Shown: piece by piece, positions 11,401-26,400 of the stretch
Layout: the number at the start of each line of letters is the position of its first letter
Position numbering within the stretch: position 1 is the stretch's first letter
Assembly (NCBI RefSeq): GCF_050624435.1
Contig: NC_134539.1
Location: 49,942,001 to 50,006,000, forward strand
Length of the DNA stretch: 64,000 bases
Source of the DNA: Tenrec ecaudatus
Lineage: Eukaryota; Chordata; Mammalia; Afrosoricida; Tenrecidae
Direction: 5' to 3'
Notes under the pieces: generated by a model
The model's database searches: none
What the model saw: only the letters and a program-made list of their open reading frames with translations
Told to the model about the DNA's origin: nothing
Translations under genes and position numbers: made by a program

Positions 11401-14400
11401 AGAAAAGGGGGAAAATGACCTGATATCAAGGGATCATGTAGAGAGAAAACGCTTTGAAAATTATACTGGCAGGATATGTGCAAATGTGCTTGACACAATG
11501 GATGAATGTATGGATTGTGATAAGAGATGTAAGAGCCCCCAATAAAAGCATTAAAAAAAAAAAAAGAAAAGCGAGCCTCTAACAACTTCTAAAAGGCATC
11601 AAAAAAGGTCCTTTACAAAACCACGCTGCACCTGGAACTCACACTACCTATTGCTATCACCACATCAGCACAGATCATGGACCAAGGAGCTGGATGCATT
11701 TTTTGTGAATATTCTATAGTCAACACTTTCTTTGGTATATGTTAAAAATCTATCACTCATCTTCCTTTTGAAAAAGTTTCATTACTGCAATCAAATAACT
11801 GTTAACTAGAAAAATGAGACATCACTTTATACCAAGCAAACAGAACTAGAAGGAAAGAATAAAGATAATTCTCAGTGGTAGGAAAGGCATGGTGGGGAAC
11901 CTAGTCCTTCTGTTTCTAGAAGGGGTCAGACAATTGATTATGAGTGTGATATAGTGCAGTCTTTGTGAAAAGCATTGGGTCAAAGTATATTCAGAACCTA
12001 AGCATATCTGGATTTGTTGACACATTTAGAATTTTAACATGGGAAATAACCAAGGGGGAAGGGGAAGGATACAGATTACACACAAAGATGCTTATTACTG
12101 TGTCATTTGCCTCTTGTACAACAATACCTGAGAAGATAGTTTTACTTATTCTTTATGTGGTGGGTAAATGTTTTAATCAAGTAAGTTTTATATGGTCGTT
12201 TTTCTTTCAAAAGTTTCATTCTCAACGAGTATGTCTCTAAAATACAATAGGCTCAAGTGACAAATTTAGTAGTTTTTTTGTTTTCCACTAACGGAGTAGA
12301 TTATCTTTAGGCAGTAGTGAGTTTTTCTATGAAACTTGGCATCAATTCAAGGTTATGGTCACACACAACTTGCCTAATGTCATCAATATCACTAAGTCGT
12401 ACACCAGAGAAAGGGCAAGATGCAAATGCATTACATGCGATTTTACAACAGTAGCGGCAGTCAACAATTAAATAGAAGATGCAGCTGCTGAAACTACTTA
12501 GGTACAAACAAACACCTTGTGGGATTAGCTCTCGTGGTTCAAAGTAATAGAGCCAGGGCTTCATGGAACTGTCCAACCAATTTGCCTAACACTGGGAGTT
12601 TCTACGGGGCCTCCAAATTAGTGAGTAGTGCCTGAGGTCTTAAACGTTTTCAAGCACCATCTAAGATACAATGATTGGTTTCTATTTTCCAGAAAAAGCA
12701 GAGAGGCAGTGGCCCAGGTATATGAAAAGGAACTGGACTACATATCTGATTGCCTCCAATATCTCCTTTGCATGTGACCAGAAAAAGTAGATGGCACCCA
12801 GCTGCTGTAATTGAACATTTGATCCAGGGCCCAATAGATGCATCGTGGTCAAAAGGTAGAAAAATGTGAAACAGAATTTCAAACTTCTTATAGAATTCAG
12901 CCTTAATGGGATCCATTAAGGCTAGGAACCCCTAAATCTGTTGCCCTGACAAAACTTTTGGACCTTAAACCAATACTATCCCCTGAAGTAATTTTCAAAC
13001 TAAACTTCAGGTTTGCTGACTTGGTAAAGAATGCTTACCTCGAGCATCGTGCTCTTTTAATGAGTTACCTGTATCTGACCAAATTAACCACGGTAGTAAC
13101 TTTAGAGCTCAGCGGGCAGTGAGTCTAAGTCAGTGAGGCTGAAACAATATGGGGAGGAGAGTGAGAATGGGGACACGGTGGAAGGAATGCGAACAACGCC
13201 GCTGCACTATACAGTAAATTGTTACACAGGAGTGTGATCTGCTGTGTATATGGTCCACAAAATAAGTATTTATCCAGTGACATGTATTCCATATATTTTC
13301 TTTAAAATTAGGGTGCTATAGGCATGCGTTCTACGTTTCCCAGGAAAAACAGATATTACCTGTTTGTTGAACTCCACAGCAGCCTTTTCTGACTCAAACA
13401 TGATGGACCAGTTTTGCCTCTGGTCATCATAAAAGGTGCTATAGTTATTGGGCTGAACCTGGAGGAGAAATGTTGGAATAATTGAACCACAAACAATGAA
13501 ATGCATAAATCTGACTGCATGGAGAGGGATCTAAAGTACAACCAAGAAAGATATCTTAAGGAATTCTATTCTTCCCTCCCATCTTCCACCAACCACACTT
13601 CAGACCATATGCTTAGATGGTAACAAAGAGACCTTTCTGTGAGGCTTTGTTAAGATACCCACACTAGTGCTCAGGGTGAAGCAGATATAAGGTGTATCAA
13701 ATATACTCAGAGTAATCTCCCCTACAAAGCTATCCCAAAGAAGCTAATGATTCCAACGTGAAGAAGAGTCTTACCATTAGCTCAAAGTGCAGGTGAATCT
13801 GGGCAACTGTAACCGGCTGTTGCTGACTAATATAAAGAAGAATCCGATACTGTATTCAAGCAAAAATGGAGCAGGGAGAGAGAAAAAAAATAAGAGCAGA
13901 GTTTAAAAAACAATACAAAATTAGCCCTACGATGTCAGGAGCCACCCTTCACACAGCTGTGAAACAGAAACTCAGCCCACCCCTTGAAGCTCCTCATTTT
14001 GACCTTACTTCTTAACTTTAGAGATATTTTCATTTTGAAGACTTCATTTATATGAAAGGTGACTAAATGCACAAATCTTAAATTCAAATTTTACACATAT
14101 TTACCTACATATACACATTATGTATAAATAGACGTATTTCCACATGATCACCACCTAGATTAAAAACAATTCAACACCCCAGAAGACTCCTCTGTGCTCC
14201 TTCGTCGTCAGTAAACCTCACCCTCAAGTAACCACTTTCAGACTTCTGTCACTGCTTAGGCTTGCTATTTTCTACCCGAATACCGTGGAATCCCATAGTG
14301 TGCCGTGCTTCTGTTAGTCAGGATTATGTGTATGAGTCATCCTTGTTTCACGTACCAGTCCTCTGTCCTTTGCTATTGCTCTAGACTATTCTATTACATG

Positions 14401-17400
14401 GATATGCCACCGTCTACTCTTCTTTGCTCTTGCTTATGAGCATTTGCATTGTTTTCAGTTAGGAGCATTATACATCGTGCTTCTATGCGTATTCTATTCA
14501 CATCATATACAATCATATTTAACACCCACAACCATTGAGCATTATACATCGTGCTTCTATGCGTATTCTATTCACATCATATACAATCATATTTAACACC
14601 CACAACCATTCTAGTCCTGATCTGCAAAGGGCCCGGGCACACACGGAAGACAAGAGCCAATCCATCAGACTGAGCTGGGAGACTTGAATACACAGACAGG
14701 CGCCGTGAGGCACTCACCTCTCTGGCTGTGTGATTCCCCAGGACTGCCGCACCAAACTTGCCCTGCTTCACATAGTGACCATTTATGCTGGAGAGGCAAG
14801 GAAAGCACACAGTCTTAGTCCTGCCTTGCACTACGCAGGACCAGCTTTCTTTTCTGACACCTGGAAGTGGGGAAGGTCACTGTGACAGAGTCAGCTCAAT
14901 GACTTTTTGAGAAGCGGGGAATCTAGTCTTTCTGTTTCTAGAAAGCGTCAGACGTGCACAGTTTATGATTTCAAGCTCTGACACATTTTCTTTACACTTT
15001 AAGTATCTACTATTCACAATATCTGATTGGAAAGCCTGAGCACTTACAAGCACCCACATGACCACTTCTAAAGGCAGTTCTGAGCTACAAGCACTTCCCG
15101 GAGGAGACAGGCAAGTCTTAGATCTAGGAATCTCCAAATGAAATGCTAAAAGCCTCATTGGTGCTTTGCTGACAGAAAGCTGAGTAGCCAGTCTGCAATG
15201 ATAAGAGGCTTACTAAGGAAAGATATTAGCTTGAAGCCCCACCCGATCTTCAGAAGACAAGTCCTTCTCAGCTACTCACTATCTGTACGCATGGACTGCA
15301 GTCGCGACCAGTACTGTGGAGGTGCCTGTTGTAGCTGCTGCCGCTTTCTGTGTTGCCTGACTGCCTGAAAATTGAGAAGAAAACAAAGTTGTCATTCATT
15401 TATTGCTCGAAGCTGATTTTTGATCTTTAGTTTTTTTAAATTCCTTCTTTACCCCTCCAATGAAGGAATAGGCTTTCATGACGCTCATTTGACCCACACA
15501 CTAGTCCTATGACCGACCCAATCTGAACTTGAGAAAACTAAGTTCCAAGCAGCCAAATGTCTTAAATGACAAGAGCAAGTCTAGGACTAGAACCCATGAT
15601 TCCACATATGTTAAAATAAGGAATCTTTGGCCTAGACAACAACCATTGTCTGCAAAGTAAAGACATAATCCATCTACTTTCTTTTCTCTAATATTTTCCC
15701 AGCTGTGACATATGAAGATAAGGTTATTCCTATTCCCTTATACCTGGGACTGGAAATTATGATCTGATATTTAAATCACAACCATTGTTTAACTCCACAA
15801 AGTACTGTAAAACAACACTAATACTTTTTAATCATTCTATTGGGGGCTCGTACAACTCTTATCACAATCCATACATTCATCCATTGTGTCAAGCGCATTA
15901 AAACAATACTAATATTTTAAAGCAAGACATTTCGAGCGAATCACATACCTACACTTACTATGTATGTGTGTTGACAGAAAAGTAGTGAGATAATATTGGC
16001 GCGAACAGGGAAAACAAGAACTTATTTTCAAACATTTTCTGCTTGGATTTGTCTTTGATATTGACACAATTCCACCATGCTTTCATGCCCCTCATGAAAG
16101 TTATGTACACTACGGAACAGTTCATGGAAAAGCACTAAGGGGTAAAAGGAGGCTGGTAATACTACTATCCAAAAATAAACAATGCTGATCATTCTATGTA
16201 TTTATTCCCAGTTTTTTTTTCTGTACACATAAACCTGACAGCTTGACTTTTCTTATCTTTTTTTTAAAGTTATTTTATTTTTAATTTTTTTAAACAATTT
16301 GTTAGGGGCTCATACAACTCTTATCACAATCCATACATATACATACATCAATTGTATAAAGCACATCTGTACATTCCCTGCCCCAATCATTCTCAAAGCA
16401 TTTGCTCTCCACTTAAGCCCTTTGCATCAGGTCCTCTTTTTTTTTCCCCCTCCCTCGCCGCTCCCCCCTCCCTCATGAGCCCTTGGTAATTTATACATCG
16501 TTATTTTGTCATATCTTGTCCTATCTGGAGTCTCCCTTCCCCCCCTTCTCTGCTGTCCCTCTCCCAGGGAAGAGGTCACATGTGGATCCTTGTAATCAGT
16601 TCCCCCTTTCCAACCCACTCACCCTCCACTCTCCCAGCATCGTCCCTCACACCCTTGGTCCTGAAGGTATCATCCACCCTGGATTCCCTGTACCTCCAGC
16701 CCTCATATGCACCAGTGTACAGCCTCTGCCCTATCCAGCCCTGACTTTTCTTATCTTTTAAAAAAATAAAATTTAATATGATTTGACAACCTCATTTTCT
16801 CACCTGATGTATTTATTATAAGCATTTCCCTAAAAACTTCAGGACAGTCCCTAAAACAAGGGTAAAATTGTCTTTAAAGTGCTCTTGATGCCTACATAGA
16901 ATCCTGTCTATCTCTAATTTGTGTTACTTTTAAAAAAGTACAGTTTTGTTACATCCTGCCCAAATGCCCTTCAAAACTGCCACTCATACCCACAGGTGGT
17001 AGGTATGTAAGTTCTGCATCCTTGCCAACAGAGGGAAACATCTTTTAAATTTTTACCAACTTGATATCGCAGTAAAGAGAGAGGAATGCCATCTCATTGT
17101 TGCTTTCCTTTCCTTACAGAGAGGCAGATATTTAACATTTATACTAACTAGTTTTGCATTAGCCTTCTGTATTTTTTTTTAAACTGAATTGCCTACACAT
17201 GTCCTTTTCTTGTTTTCTTAGTAAGGTGTTCAAATTTTCCTTATTGTTTTGTAAAAATCACAAGATGGTTTTTATTCAGTCAGTTTTATGTAATACTATC
17301 ACCAACCTTTTCTCTGGAGAAGCCATCTACATTAGGATAAAAGGTACTAAGACCAGAATTATGAGAACAACTCTGAAACCTTAAACACAAACAAAAGCCC

Positions 17401-20400
17401 CAATGTCTCCACAAGGTCAGCCTCGCACCCTCCTCCAAACTCAGACAGCTTCTCCCTGTGTACTCAGCCCAATCTCTCCCTGTCGAATCCATGGACGTCA
17501 CAGCAAGCTGGCTCGATGCCAGTAGGATAATTGGGTCAGAAGCCCACAACCATGTGAGCTTCTTTCTTATTAAGTTGGCATTCCTCCCCCTCCAAAACTA
17601 GTACTGATCAGATTCCTAAATATCCCATTCATGAGGATTTTTTTCAATATGTGATCTCAACAATTTTCCAAAAGAGCTTTCTTGAATTTTAATTTTTAGT
17701 ATTTGTTCTTTTTCCCCTGCTTTTGTTTTCTTCTTAAAGAAACTCCTGTATTAGCAATATGTTGACCTTGCTATCTTCAATACTTGTCACTTTCTCTTGA
17801 ATTCATTTTATTGTCTATTTTTAAATTATTATTATTTTATTAAAAGATTTTATCGGGAGCTCTTACAGCTCTTATGACAATCCATGCATCAATTGTGTCA
17901 AGCATATTTGTACATATGGTACCATCATTCTTTTTTAAAAAAAAACATTTTATTCGGGGCTCATACAACTCTTATCACAATACATACATATACATACATC
18001 AATTGTATAAAGCACATCTGTACATTCTTTGCCCTAATCATTCTCAAAGCATTTGCTCTCCACTTAAGCCCTTTGCATCAGGTCCTCTTTTTCCCCCCCT
18101 CCCTCCCTGCTCCCCCCTCCCTCTGTCTAATTTTTTTTTATCCTTGAAAAATTCTTCCTTTTAACTTATTTTTTTCCTTTCAACTTTTTATTAAGAATGC
18201 TGAGGCAGAATAGGTTGTGCTTGTTGGTTCCTGGGTTCCTTCTGCTTTAGCGAGTGTTCTTTTCCTTCCTCATTCTTTCCTGAGGCCACCCCTATTGGTT
18301 ACTTATTTCTGAGAAGGAAGCACGGGGCAAGTGGCTTTTCTAACTTCACAGAGGTCTCGCCTCTGCTGTTGTTATATAAAGTTAAAAACATCTTGGCTTC
18401 CTTCCCACTTTTATTTGGAATGGACCTTTCCTTTGCCTCTAATGTCCCTATCCTCCTCGATTTTAATGCCAGTCCCGGCAGGTTCTGAGTAGGGAGCCCT
18501 ATCCCAGAGGGTCATCGAATGGGCAACTTTCAAAGTTCAGTCCTCTAGATAGCACCATCAATTCTTACACTACCTACAACTAACGTGGACAAACCCCTCC
18601 AATTTCAGGTTACCTTGCTGGGCTTTCATTGGGCATGTTGAGGTGTATGCTTGTAGTTCGGGGTTTATAAAGATATTTTCCAGTTGGTTTTGTTAGAAAT
18701 ATTATCTTTAGGGTTTGGATGTCTCTAGCATGTAAGAACTATGCAAAAAAACCCAAAAAACTATGCCATCTACTAACCCACCCACAGGGAGGGTATTGTT
18801 TATGTCTCCACAGGAAAGGGAGAGAGAGAGACCAAACCTCAACCTGGTGTGCCAAGCCTTGAGGGCAACATCCAGGCATGAAGCAGCGAACTAACAGAGA
18901 GGTCTGAGGGGCCGGCCCCCATCCCAGCTACGTCGATTCCCTCCCCAGAAGATTGCACTTCAGAGGACGGCACTGAAGATACAGCCTGGGGAGAGTAGTG
19001 GGTCTGTCCAGACCACATGGGAGCAAACTAAGAGGGAGGGAGGGAGGGAGAGAGAGAGAGAATCATATCCTGGCCCACTAAGCCTCGAGGACAACACGCC
19101 TGCTTGGGGCAGCCAAGGCCCAAAGAGGGCCTTATGGCCGGCCCCACCACAAAAACAATGTCCCCCCAGTGACCCAAAGTGCTATAGGGGACAGCACTGT
19201 ACACACAGTGCAGGAACTGTACCTGGTCTGACCCCACACACTGGGGCAAAACATGAAGGGAGCAAAGCAAAGTCCCTGAGGAAGCCGAAAACAGACTTCA
19301 GACTCCAAGGGCAGGGCTGGGCCCCTTATCAGACTCAATCGGGAAACATACATAAGGGTCAGGAGACAGACCTGGAACTATTTATGGGCCCTTTTTAATT
19401 TTCTTTCTTGTCTATCTAAATAAGACAGGCAAGATAAAAACAATCCCGAGGAGAAAACAGACCATTGGTGTGGGGGTCGGGTGGGGGTGGGGGAGCTGGA
19501 GACAGGTAGGTGGGGAAAAGGGAGGGGTTAGCCAATAAACCCAGGGTCAAGGGAACAACAAAAGATCTAAAATCGATGGCAAGGAGTGTGCAGAAGGCCT
19601 GATAGGGTTTGATGAAGTGCAATGTAGCTGAGAGGAATTAGAGAGAGCCAAATGAAGGTGAAACATGGTAGGGGGACAGAAGGAAAATAAAAGGTAATAG
19701 AAGAACTAGGAGGCAAAATAAATTTATAGTGGTATATAGGCATCATGTACATATGTAAACATAGTAGTATATAGGGATACAGGTCTATGTACATATATTT
19801 ATATGTTAAGTATCAAAGTAGCCCAGACAGACATTGGGTCTTCCTTGTAAGAACACTTTGTTCTAGTGACCTGGCATCTTGTGATGCTCACCTTCCTGAC
19901 AAGATTGCTGAAGACAAAATGAGTGCATAAGCAAATGTGGTGAAGAAAGCTGATCGTGAAAAGACAGCATCTGGAGCCTGTTTGAAGTTAAACAAGCAGC
20001 CATCTAGGAGAGAAGCAACAAAGCCACATGGAAGAAGCACACCAGCCTGTGTGATCATGAGGTGCCAATGGGATCAGCTATCAGAAGACACAAAATAAAA
20101 AATCATTAGCGATGCGAACGAGGGGGGTTGGAGTGGAGACCCAAAATCCATCTGTGAACATTTGGACAGCTCCTCGCATAAGGATCACTAGGAAGAAAAG
20201 ACCCTGCTAGGGTGCAGTATCCCCCAACTACCATGACCCCCGCTCTACCTTATAAATCTGGCTCCACCAAAGCATGTACACTGGAACAGTAAGAGCTCTA
20301 GACACACAAATCCAGGACAGATAGCCACCCTAGGAACCATAATGGATGTAGCAATATCACGAGGCTAGGGGAAAGGTGGAGGAGAAAGGGGAAGTCTATC

Positions 20401-23400
20401 TCAATGATAGACTAATAACCCGCCTGCTCCCAGGGAGAAAGACGGGACTTTCGACTCCCATAGCTCCCAAATCCACAGGGGCAGTTCTACCCTGTCCTGT
20501 AGCGTCGCTATGAGTCATCACGGACTCAATGGCAGGGAGTTCAATTTTGTTTTGGTTGTTTTCTGACAAGAAAAATAAGTTAGGGCAATGGGCAGCAACT
20601 GAGGCTATTTATTTTTCTCCACTCCCATTAACTGAACCACTTTAAATAAATTCAGAAGCACCCTGCTGATGAAGAAACACACCTGGGAAAACATAAAGTT
20701 ACATACAGTTTATTGAAGTCTGACCAGGTTATAGCGTGTAGAACAGAGCCAAAAACCTAAGAGAAAGTGGCAAAAGCGGCAGGCACAATATTTACTGCAA
20801 GGATTAGTAAGTACTTTTTGTAAAAGACAAGACCAAAAATATTTTAAGCATTATGGGCCATATGGTATCTGTCACCATTACTCCACTCTAAATATCTGAC
20901 AATATCCCCAATGTCAGGATCGGGCCTAGCATATAAAAGGCACTCAGTGGCTTTATATTTAATCAGCAAATATTTAATTAATGTCCTTGCTTCCTGTCTG
21001 CTCAGGGCTATTACTGCTAGTCTTTCCCCTTCTACTATCAAGTTCACGCACAAAGTTAGCTAAGTGTATTTAGAGGAAGGAATAGAAGTTTTGGAGTCCG
21101 TCCCTAGTCACAATTCAGGGTTCATAATTCAATTCTGTCACTTGCTAGCCATGTGAACTTGATCACGTTCCTCAACCCCTCTCAGCCTCTACACCCGGGG
21201 CAGTCTCATCGCCTAGCTCTCAAATAAGCCAACCGATGGAAAGACGGAACACAAGACTGACACAGAATGGGCATCTTAAAAATGCCAGTCTCCCTCTCTC
21301 TCCTTTCATTCAACAAATATTTCCTGTGTCAGACAGGATGAAAAGTGCAAGAGACATGGCAAAGGGTATCACTGTCTAGTTTCTTTACACTTTCTTCACT
21401 TCCTCTCTTGGTTCCCATCAAAACTCACTCACTCCAGCTGCTGGCCACTGAGGGTCCTTCTGCTGCTGCTGAGTTAGTTGAGGTGGACCACATGGCCCAC
21501 CACAGTGAGATGACCGCTTACCCTTCAACTAACCTGTTAGACACAAACCTAATGCACAATTAACTCACCTGTTGCAGGTGTTGTCTGGCCTTTCTTAGGC
21601 TGCTTTGGGGCGGTGTACTGGAAGAACTCGTTTCCATGGCCAGCAGCTGTCTGATCCAGTCCAAATAGAGAGGCCAATCTGGCACTGTTAGGAAGAAGGA
21701 GAGTTCAAGAGATTTATTTCTTCTTTTTTATTAATCATTTTATTGGGGCCAATCTTACAGATCTTGTAACAATCCATAATTCAATTGTATTAAACACACT
21801 TGTACATATGTTGCCATCGTCATTTCCAAAACATTTTCTTTCTATTTGAGCCCTTGGACAAGAGATTCATTTACACATACTTGAGTCACGATAAAAGCTG
21901 CTCACCTCTAACCTTGAACCTCACCAAGACCCCCTTGAATGTATGTTGTAGTCTTCAATACTACGAGTGGGAAGCCAAGTGTCTTTGCAACCAAGGCTGC
22001 GTTTCTGATCCGAACATCATCAGCTGACCCTGTCCATCCACAGGATATCAGCCAAATAATTTCTTCTTTTTGGATCTCAATTTCTCTACCTGCAAATTGA
22101 AGTGATTGGCCCAAATGCTTTCTATGATGTCTTCAACTCTAAATTTTTGCCTTAAGGAATTCATAGTTTCTAGGCATGCCTGCTGAGTACTCTCCCCCCT
22201 GCTATCTATTAGTTTGCTGCATGGAGCTAAAATTACACTCCACCCTTACTCATCAAACAGGCAGGACCATTCTGTTGATCACTTCCTCAATGGCTTCTTA
22301 GGGGCCGCCCCCCCTCCACTGACTTAGCTCTTGCTAAGGTCGCCAACAACCTGTTAGTAAACCCAGTTTAGCACTTCTTTTATTTGACCTCCATATAATC
22401 TTTTTCATACTGCCAACTCGTTTGTTATTCAAATATATTCTCTTGGCTTCCGTGAAGAAACCTGCAAGAAGGTAGGAGGGTGGGGAGGGAGGTTGGTCTA
22501 AATAAGACATCAGCCAATTTTAATTTGATTGCTCTCCTGTTTATACTACATCTCTCTGGCTTCTTAATTCCTTGGACCCCTTCCATGCCCAATCTTTAAA
22601 AGCTCATGTCCCCAAGGTTACATGTTCTCTCTCCCTACAACCAAAAACACCAAAATCACTGCTATCAAGTTGATACCGACTCATAGAGACCCTTGAAAGA
22701 AAGAGCAAGACTGTCCCTGGGGGTTTCTGAGACTTTAAATCTTTATAAGAGCAGACAGCCACATCTTTGGCCTATGGAATGACCGTTGGGTTTGAACCAC
22801 TGATCGTGTGGTTAGCAGCTCAGTGAATAGCCTATTATGCCATCAGAGCTTCTTCTCTGCCTAAGCAATCTCACTGGTTTACCTTGGCACCAAGTGCTAT
22901 GCAAATCTTATGATGTTCAAATTTCCGTCCCCAGCCCAGAACTTGCCCAAGTGCCAGAGCACACAGCTATGTTCCAGAAAACACAGGTGCAGTGTGTCCA
23001 AACCAGGACTCATACCTCAAACCCCAATGCATCAGCCAAACCTGTCTTTATGTGCTCCCTCCTTTCTCACGGAAATCTCGTCTAGTGTTCCCCAAGACCA
23101 CCCTGCGTTCAGGGGTTCACGAAGAAGTTCGGAGGACTCAGCATATAGTTGTACTCTTGGTTAAAATTCTTTATAAAGGATACAAAGCAAAACCAGGAAA
23201 GGAAAAAGGTATACGGGCAAAGTTCACAGGAAACCAGATACAAGCTTCCAAGTCATCTCCCAGTGGAATCTCACAAAGAATGCTTAATTACTCAACCAAT
23301 ACCTAAAGTTTTTATTGGGGGCTGGTCATGGAGGGTACCCTTTCACAGATACCAAAATTCCCTGCTTTCTGAGGGGAAAAAAAAAGAGTTCCATGTAAAT

Positions 23401-26400
23401 CACTCATTGGAACAGTTTAGGCATGAAGAGTCTATTTACAGCAAACTTCCAGTGTAGAGATTTCTATACTAGCTAAGTTCCTAGATGCAAGCTAGGACAA
23501 TCTATGCAGCCTCTCTAGGGTTAAAAGTCTCAGGCCTACTCCAGTAACTATTTTCTGTACACAGACACAACCAAAACGGAAATCTGGGCATCCTCCTTGG
23601 CAATGTCCCCCTGGTCTTCATGTCCGATGTTCTCCCCTGCCCCAGGCCGTTTGATTCTCTTTCCTCCGTACTTCCCCCACCAATTCCCTTCTCCCCACAC
23701 TCACTGCCACTTCTCTACCGCAGACTGCCAACATCTCTGCCTGCTCGCATTCCTGCAGCCTCCTTGTTATCTCTGTCTTCGTCTATCTGCTTCTTTCCCA
23801 TTCTCTCCTGGCATGTGCTGATCTTTCCAAAAACAAAGTCTGTGTCCATCTTTTTCCTGCTCAAAACCCTAATCATACCTCAATACTCCCAAGATAAAAA
23901 TCCAAACTAAAAAAAAAAATCCTAACTCCACAAGTTTAAAAGGCCCTTTGTGACCTGACATCTCTTTAATTCTACAGTTTCATATCTGGCCACTTCTCAT
24001 TTATGCTACGGCCACACTGAGGAATTTTTAATTTCTCAAATAATGCAGGATTTTTCTAATCTCCAGCCTTTGGACATGCTGTTTCCCATTGCCTGACACA
24101 TTCTTTCCACCCCCACCCCCTCTCCCTGTGGAAGCTGCCGCTAATCACAAGTTAAATAATCTTCCCAGGGACCACCACAGACATGACCAAAACCAAAATC
24201 AAACCTAATTCTAAATTCACTGTCATCAAATCAATTCTGAAGAATTGCTCACTGCCATTGAGTTGATGCTGGCTCATGGAGACCCTACAAGGCAGGGTAG
24301 AGCTGCCCCTATGAGTTTTGGAGAAAACCTTGTCTTTCTCTCACAACGCAGCTGGTGATTTCGAACTGCTGACCTTAAGGATGTCAGCCCAACATATAAC
24401 CATCACACCAGGGCTCCTTCCAATGCACAGCAACCCTACATAGAGTGTTTCTAAGGCCATAATCTTACAGACAGAGCATATCTCTCTGCTTTCTTTCGAG
24501 TCGGTGCTGACTCATAGCGACCCTATAGGATAAAGTAGAACTGCCCGTGGGTTTCTGAGACTGAAATCTTTAAGAGAGTAAAAAGCTCTGTCTTTCTCCA
24601 GAGAAGCACCTGGTAGTTTCAAACTGCTGACCTTGCGGATTGCAGCCCAATTCATAACCTTATAGAAGCAGATAGCCTCATCTTTCCCTGGTGGACAGCT
24701 GGTGGGTTTGAACCATCGATCTGGTAGTTGGCTGTCCAGTGCTTACCCACAGTGCCACCAGGGCTCCTTAGGGTCTACCACATAATCTTATATGTCACTG
24801 AAGCTGATGCACAAGCAGACACCGATGACACGGTAGACTGTTTTTGGTCTTTACACTGTTTTATTAGTGTTGCTGAACTTTCTGCTGTGGTTTGGGAACA
24901 TTTCCAGAGCAAATCAGTTTCCATTCAATGATGTATACGCGCTTTGTTTTGTGACACGAGTTGCAATCCCTTGATGTAACAGCCTTCTTCCCACTTCCTC
25001 CTTAGGTTCCCTATCTTCATTAATTCTTCTTTCCTGTTTCAAGCTTTGTTTTAAGGAAAGTGCTGCCCTTTTGGTCTCATATGATTGACTGAAATAAGGA
25101 GTATGCCCCTCCCTGGTGTTGTCAACACGATTGTTTGGATGAAAGTTGATCCCCAGGGATGGGTTAAGGTTCGGGCTTAAAAAGGTGTTAAAAGGCAAGC
25201 TCTATAAGACCAGTAAGTCTGGTCATTCTTATGTCTTTGAATTTTGTTCTACAGTTTGTTTTCCTCCTGTTCTATCCAGGACCTTCTATTATTATCCTGA
25301 GCCGAGCAGTCCTGTGGTCTCAGGGAAGGAAAGCTGTGGTTCGTGCAGTCCATAAGTCCTTTGGACTAATTGTTTCCTTCAGTCTAGCTTTTTTTTTTTC
25401 ATTCTTCTGAGCTCCAGATGAAGAGGCCAATAGTTGCAATATTAGATGGCCATCTGCAAGCTTTTAAGACCCCATTCACTATTCAAACTGGTGTATGTTT
25501 TACTGCGTATAATTCTCATAATCAAAATAATTCTTCAATTGTTAAACTAAGCAAGTATACATACAGTAAATTAGTTACGATAGGACATGAACAGGTGCTG
25601 CACTGGCTTGTTAACATATTCCATTTAAAGAAAGGCAGAGAATCTCAAGAATAAAAGAGGAACCGAAAGGTAGCTGCAGTGTTCACTGTCATATGCTTTA
25701 CTTCCTTAAAGAAACCCAAGGAGCAATGGCTACCCCTTGTATATATTCAATCTGCAATTTGATTTGGTGTGCCTGGTTATTGTTGGGGGAGAAAGTAAGC
25801 TATCTGTTTAGCTTTCTTTGCTAAGCCATTCAGCGGCAGAGTAGATACATGTAAAGCACACTCGCCGACCTCAATGCTGAGCCTACTTGAGGAAGCAGCA
25901 CAGCTGGGCCCCTGAGAACTTACCTCAGGCCAGGAATCTGGAAGGGAGCAGTGAACTGCTTGCTCTCACATACCTTTCCAGCCTTATGCTTCCACCTGTT
26001 AAGAATGTGGATTGGGGCGCTGGGCTGCTAACCACAAAGTTGGCAGCTCAAAACCACAAGCCACTCCGCTGGAGAAAAGAATGTGGATTTAAGCTACCTC
26101 CTTGAAACTTTTACAAGAGACCCAGTACTTAACTGTATATAACAGGTTTGTATGGGAGAGCATTCATTGAAGAGGCTGACTACACAGCCGGAGCACTGCA
26201 GGAATGCTGAGATGTGCAGACGCTTTAGTGAATGTTATCGGTGCAGTAGGATAGAAAGCCAAGATTTAACTCAAATAACTGAGCAACTAAAAGAATGTGA
26301 AGTGGGATAAGTGAAACCAAGTGGATAGAAGTCATGTAAAGCTGGGGAAAAGGCAGCCCAAGGATAGATAACAGGGTTAGTCATGTCCTTGTTAGGTAGC

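Noticed and set aside
12307..12576. 89-codon minus frame with a plausible protein-like composition (Cys-rich, ending SFIEKLTTA)
   Set aside because: I considered a processed pseudogene, but the flanking sequence reads as an L1 3' UTR on the opposite strand and I recognise no parent gene. A protein search would settle it.
14463..14610. CRISPR array
   Set aside because: Only two directly abutting identical units with no spacers, in a vertebrate intron.
21908..22114. 68-codon minus frame (GSADDVRIRNAALVAKTLGF) resembling a conserved protein segment
   Set aside because: It lies between L1-related sequence and unassigned intron, and I could not place it in any family. It is left unannotated; a translated search finding a parent gene would make it a pseudogene.
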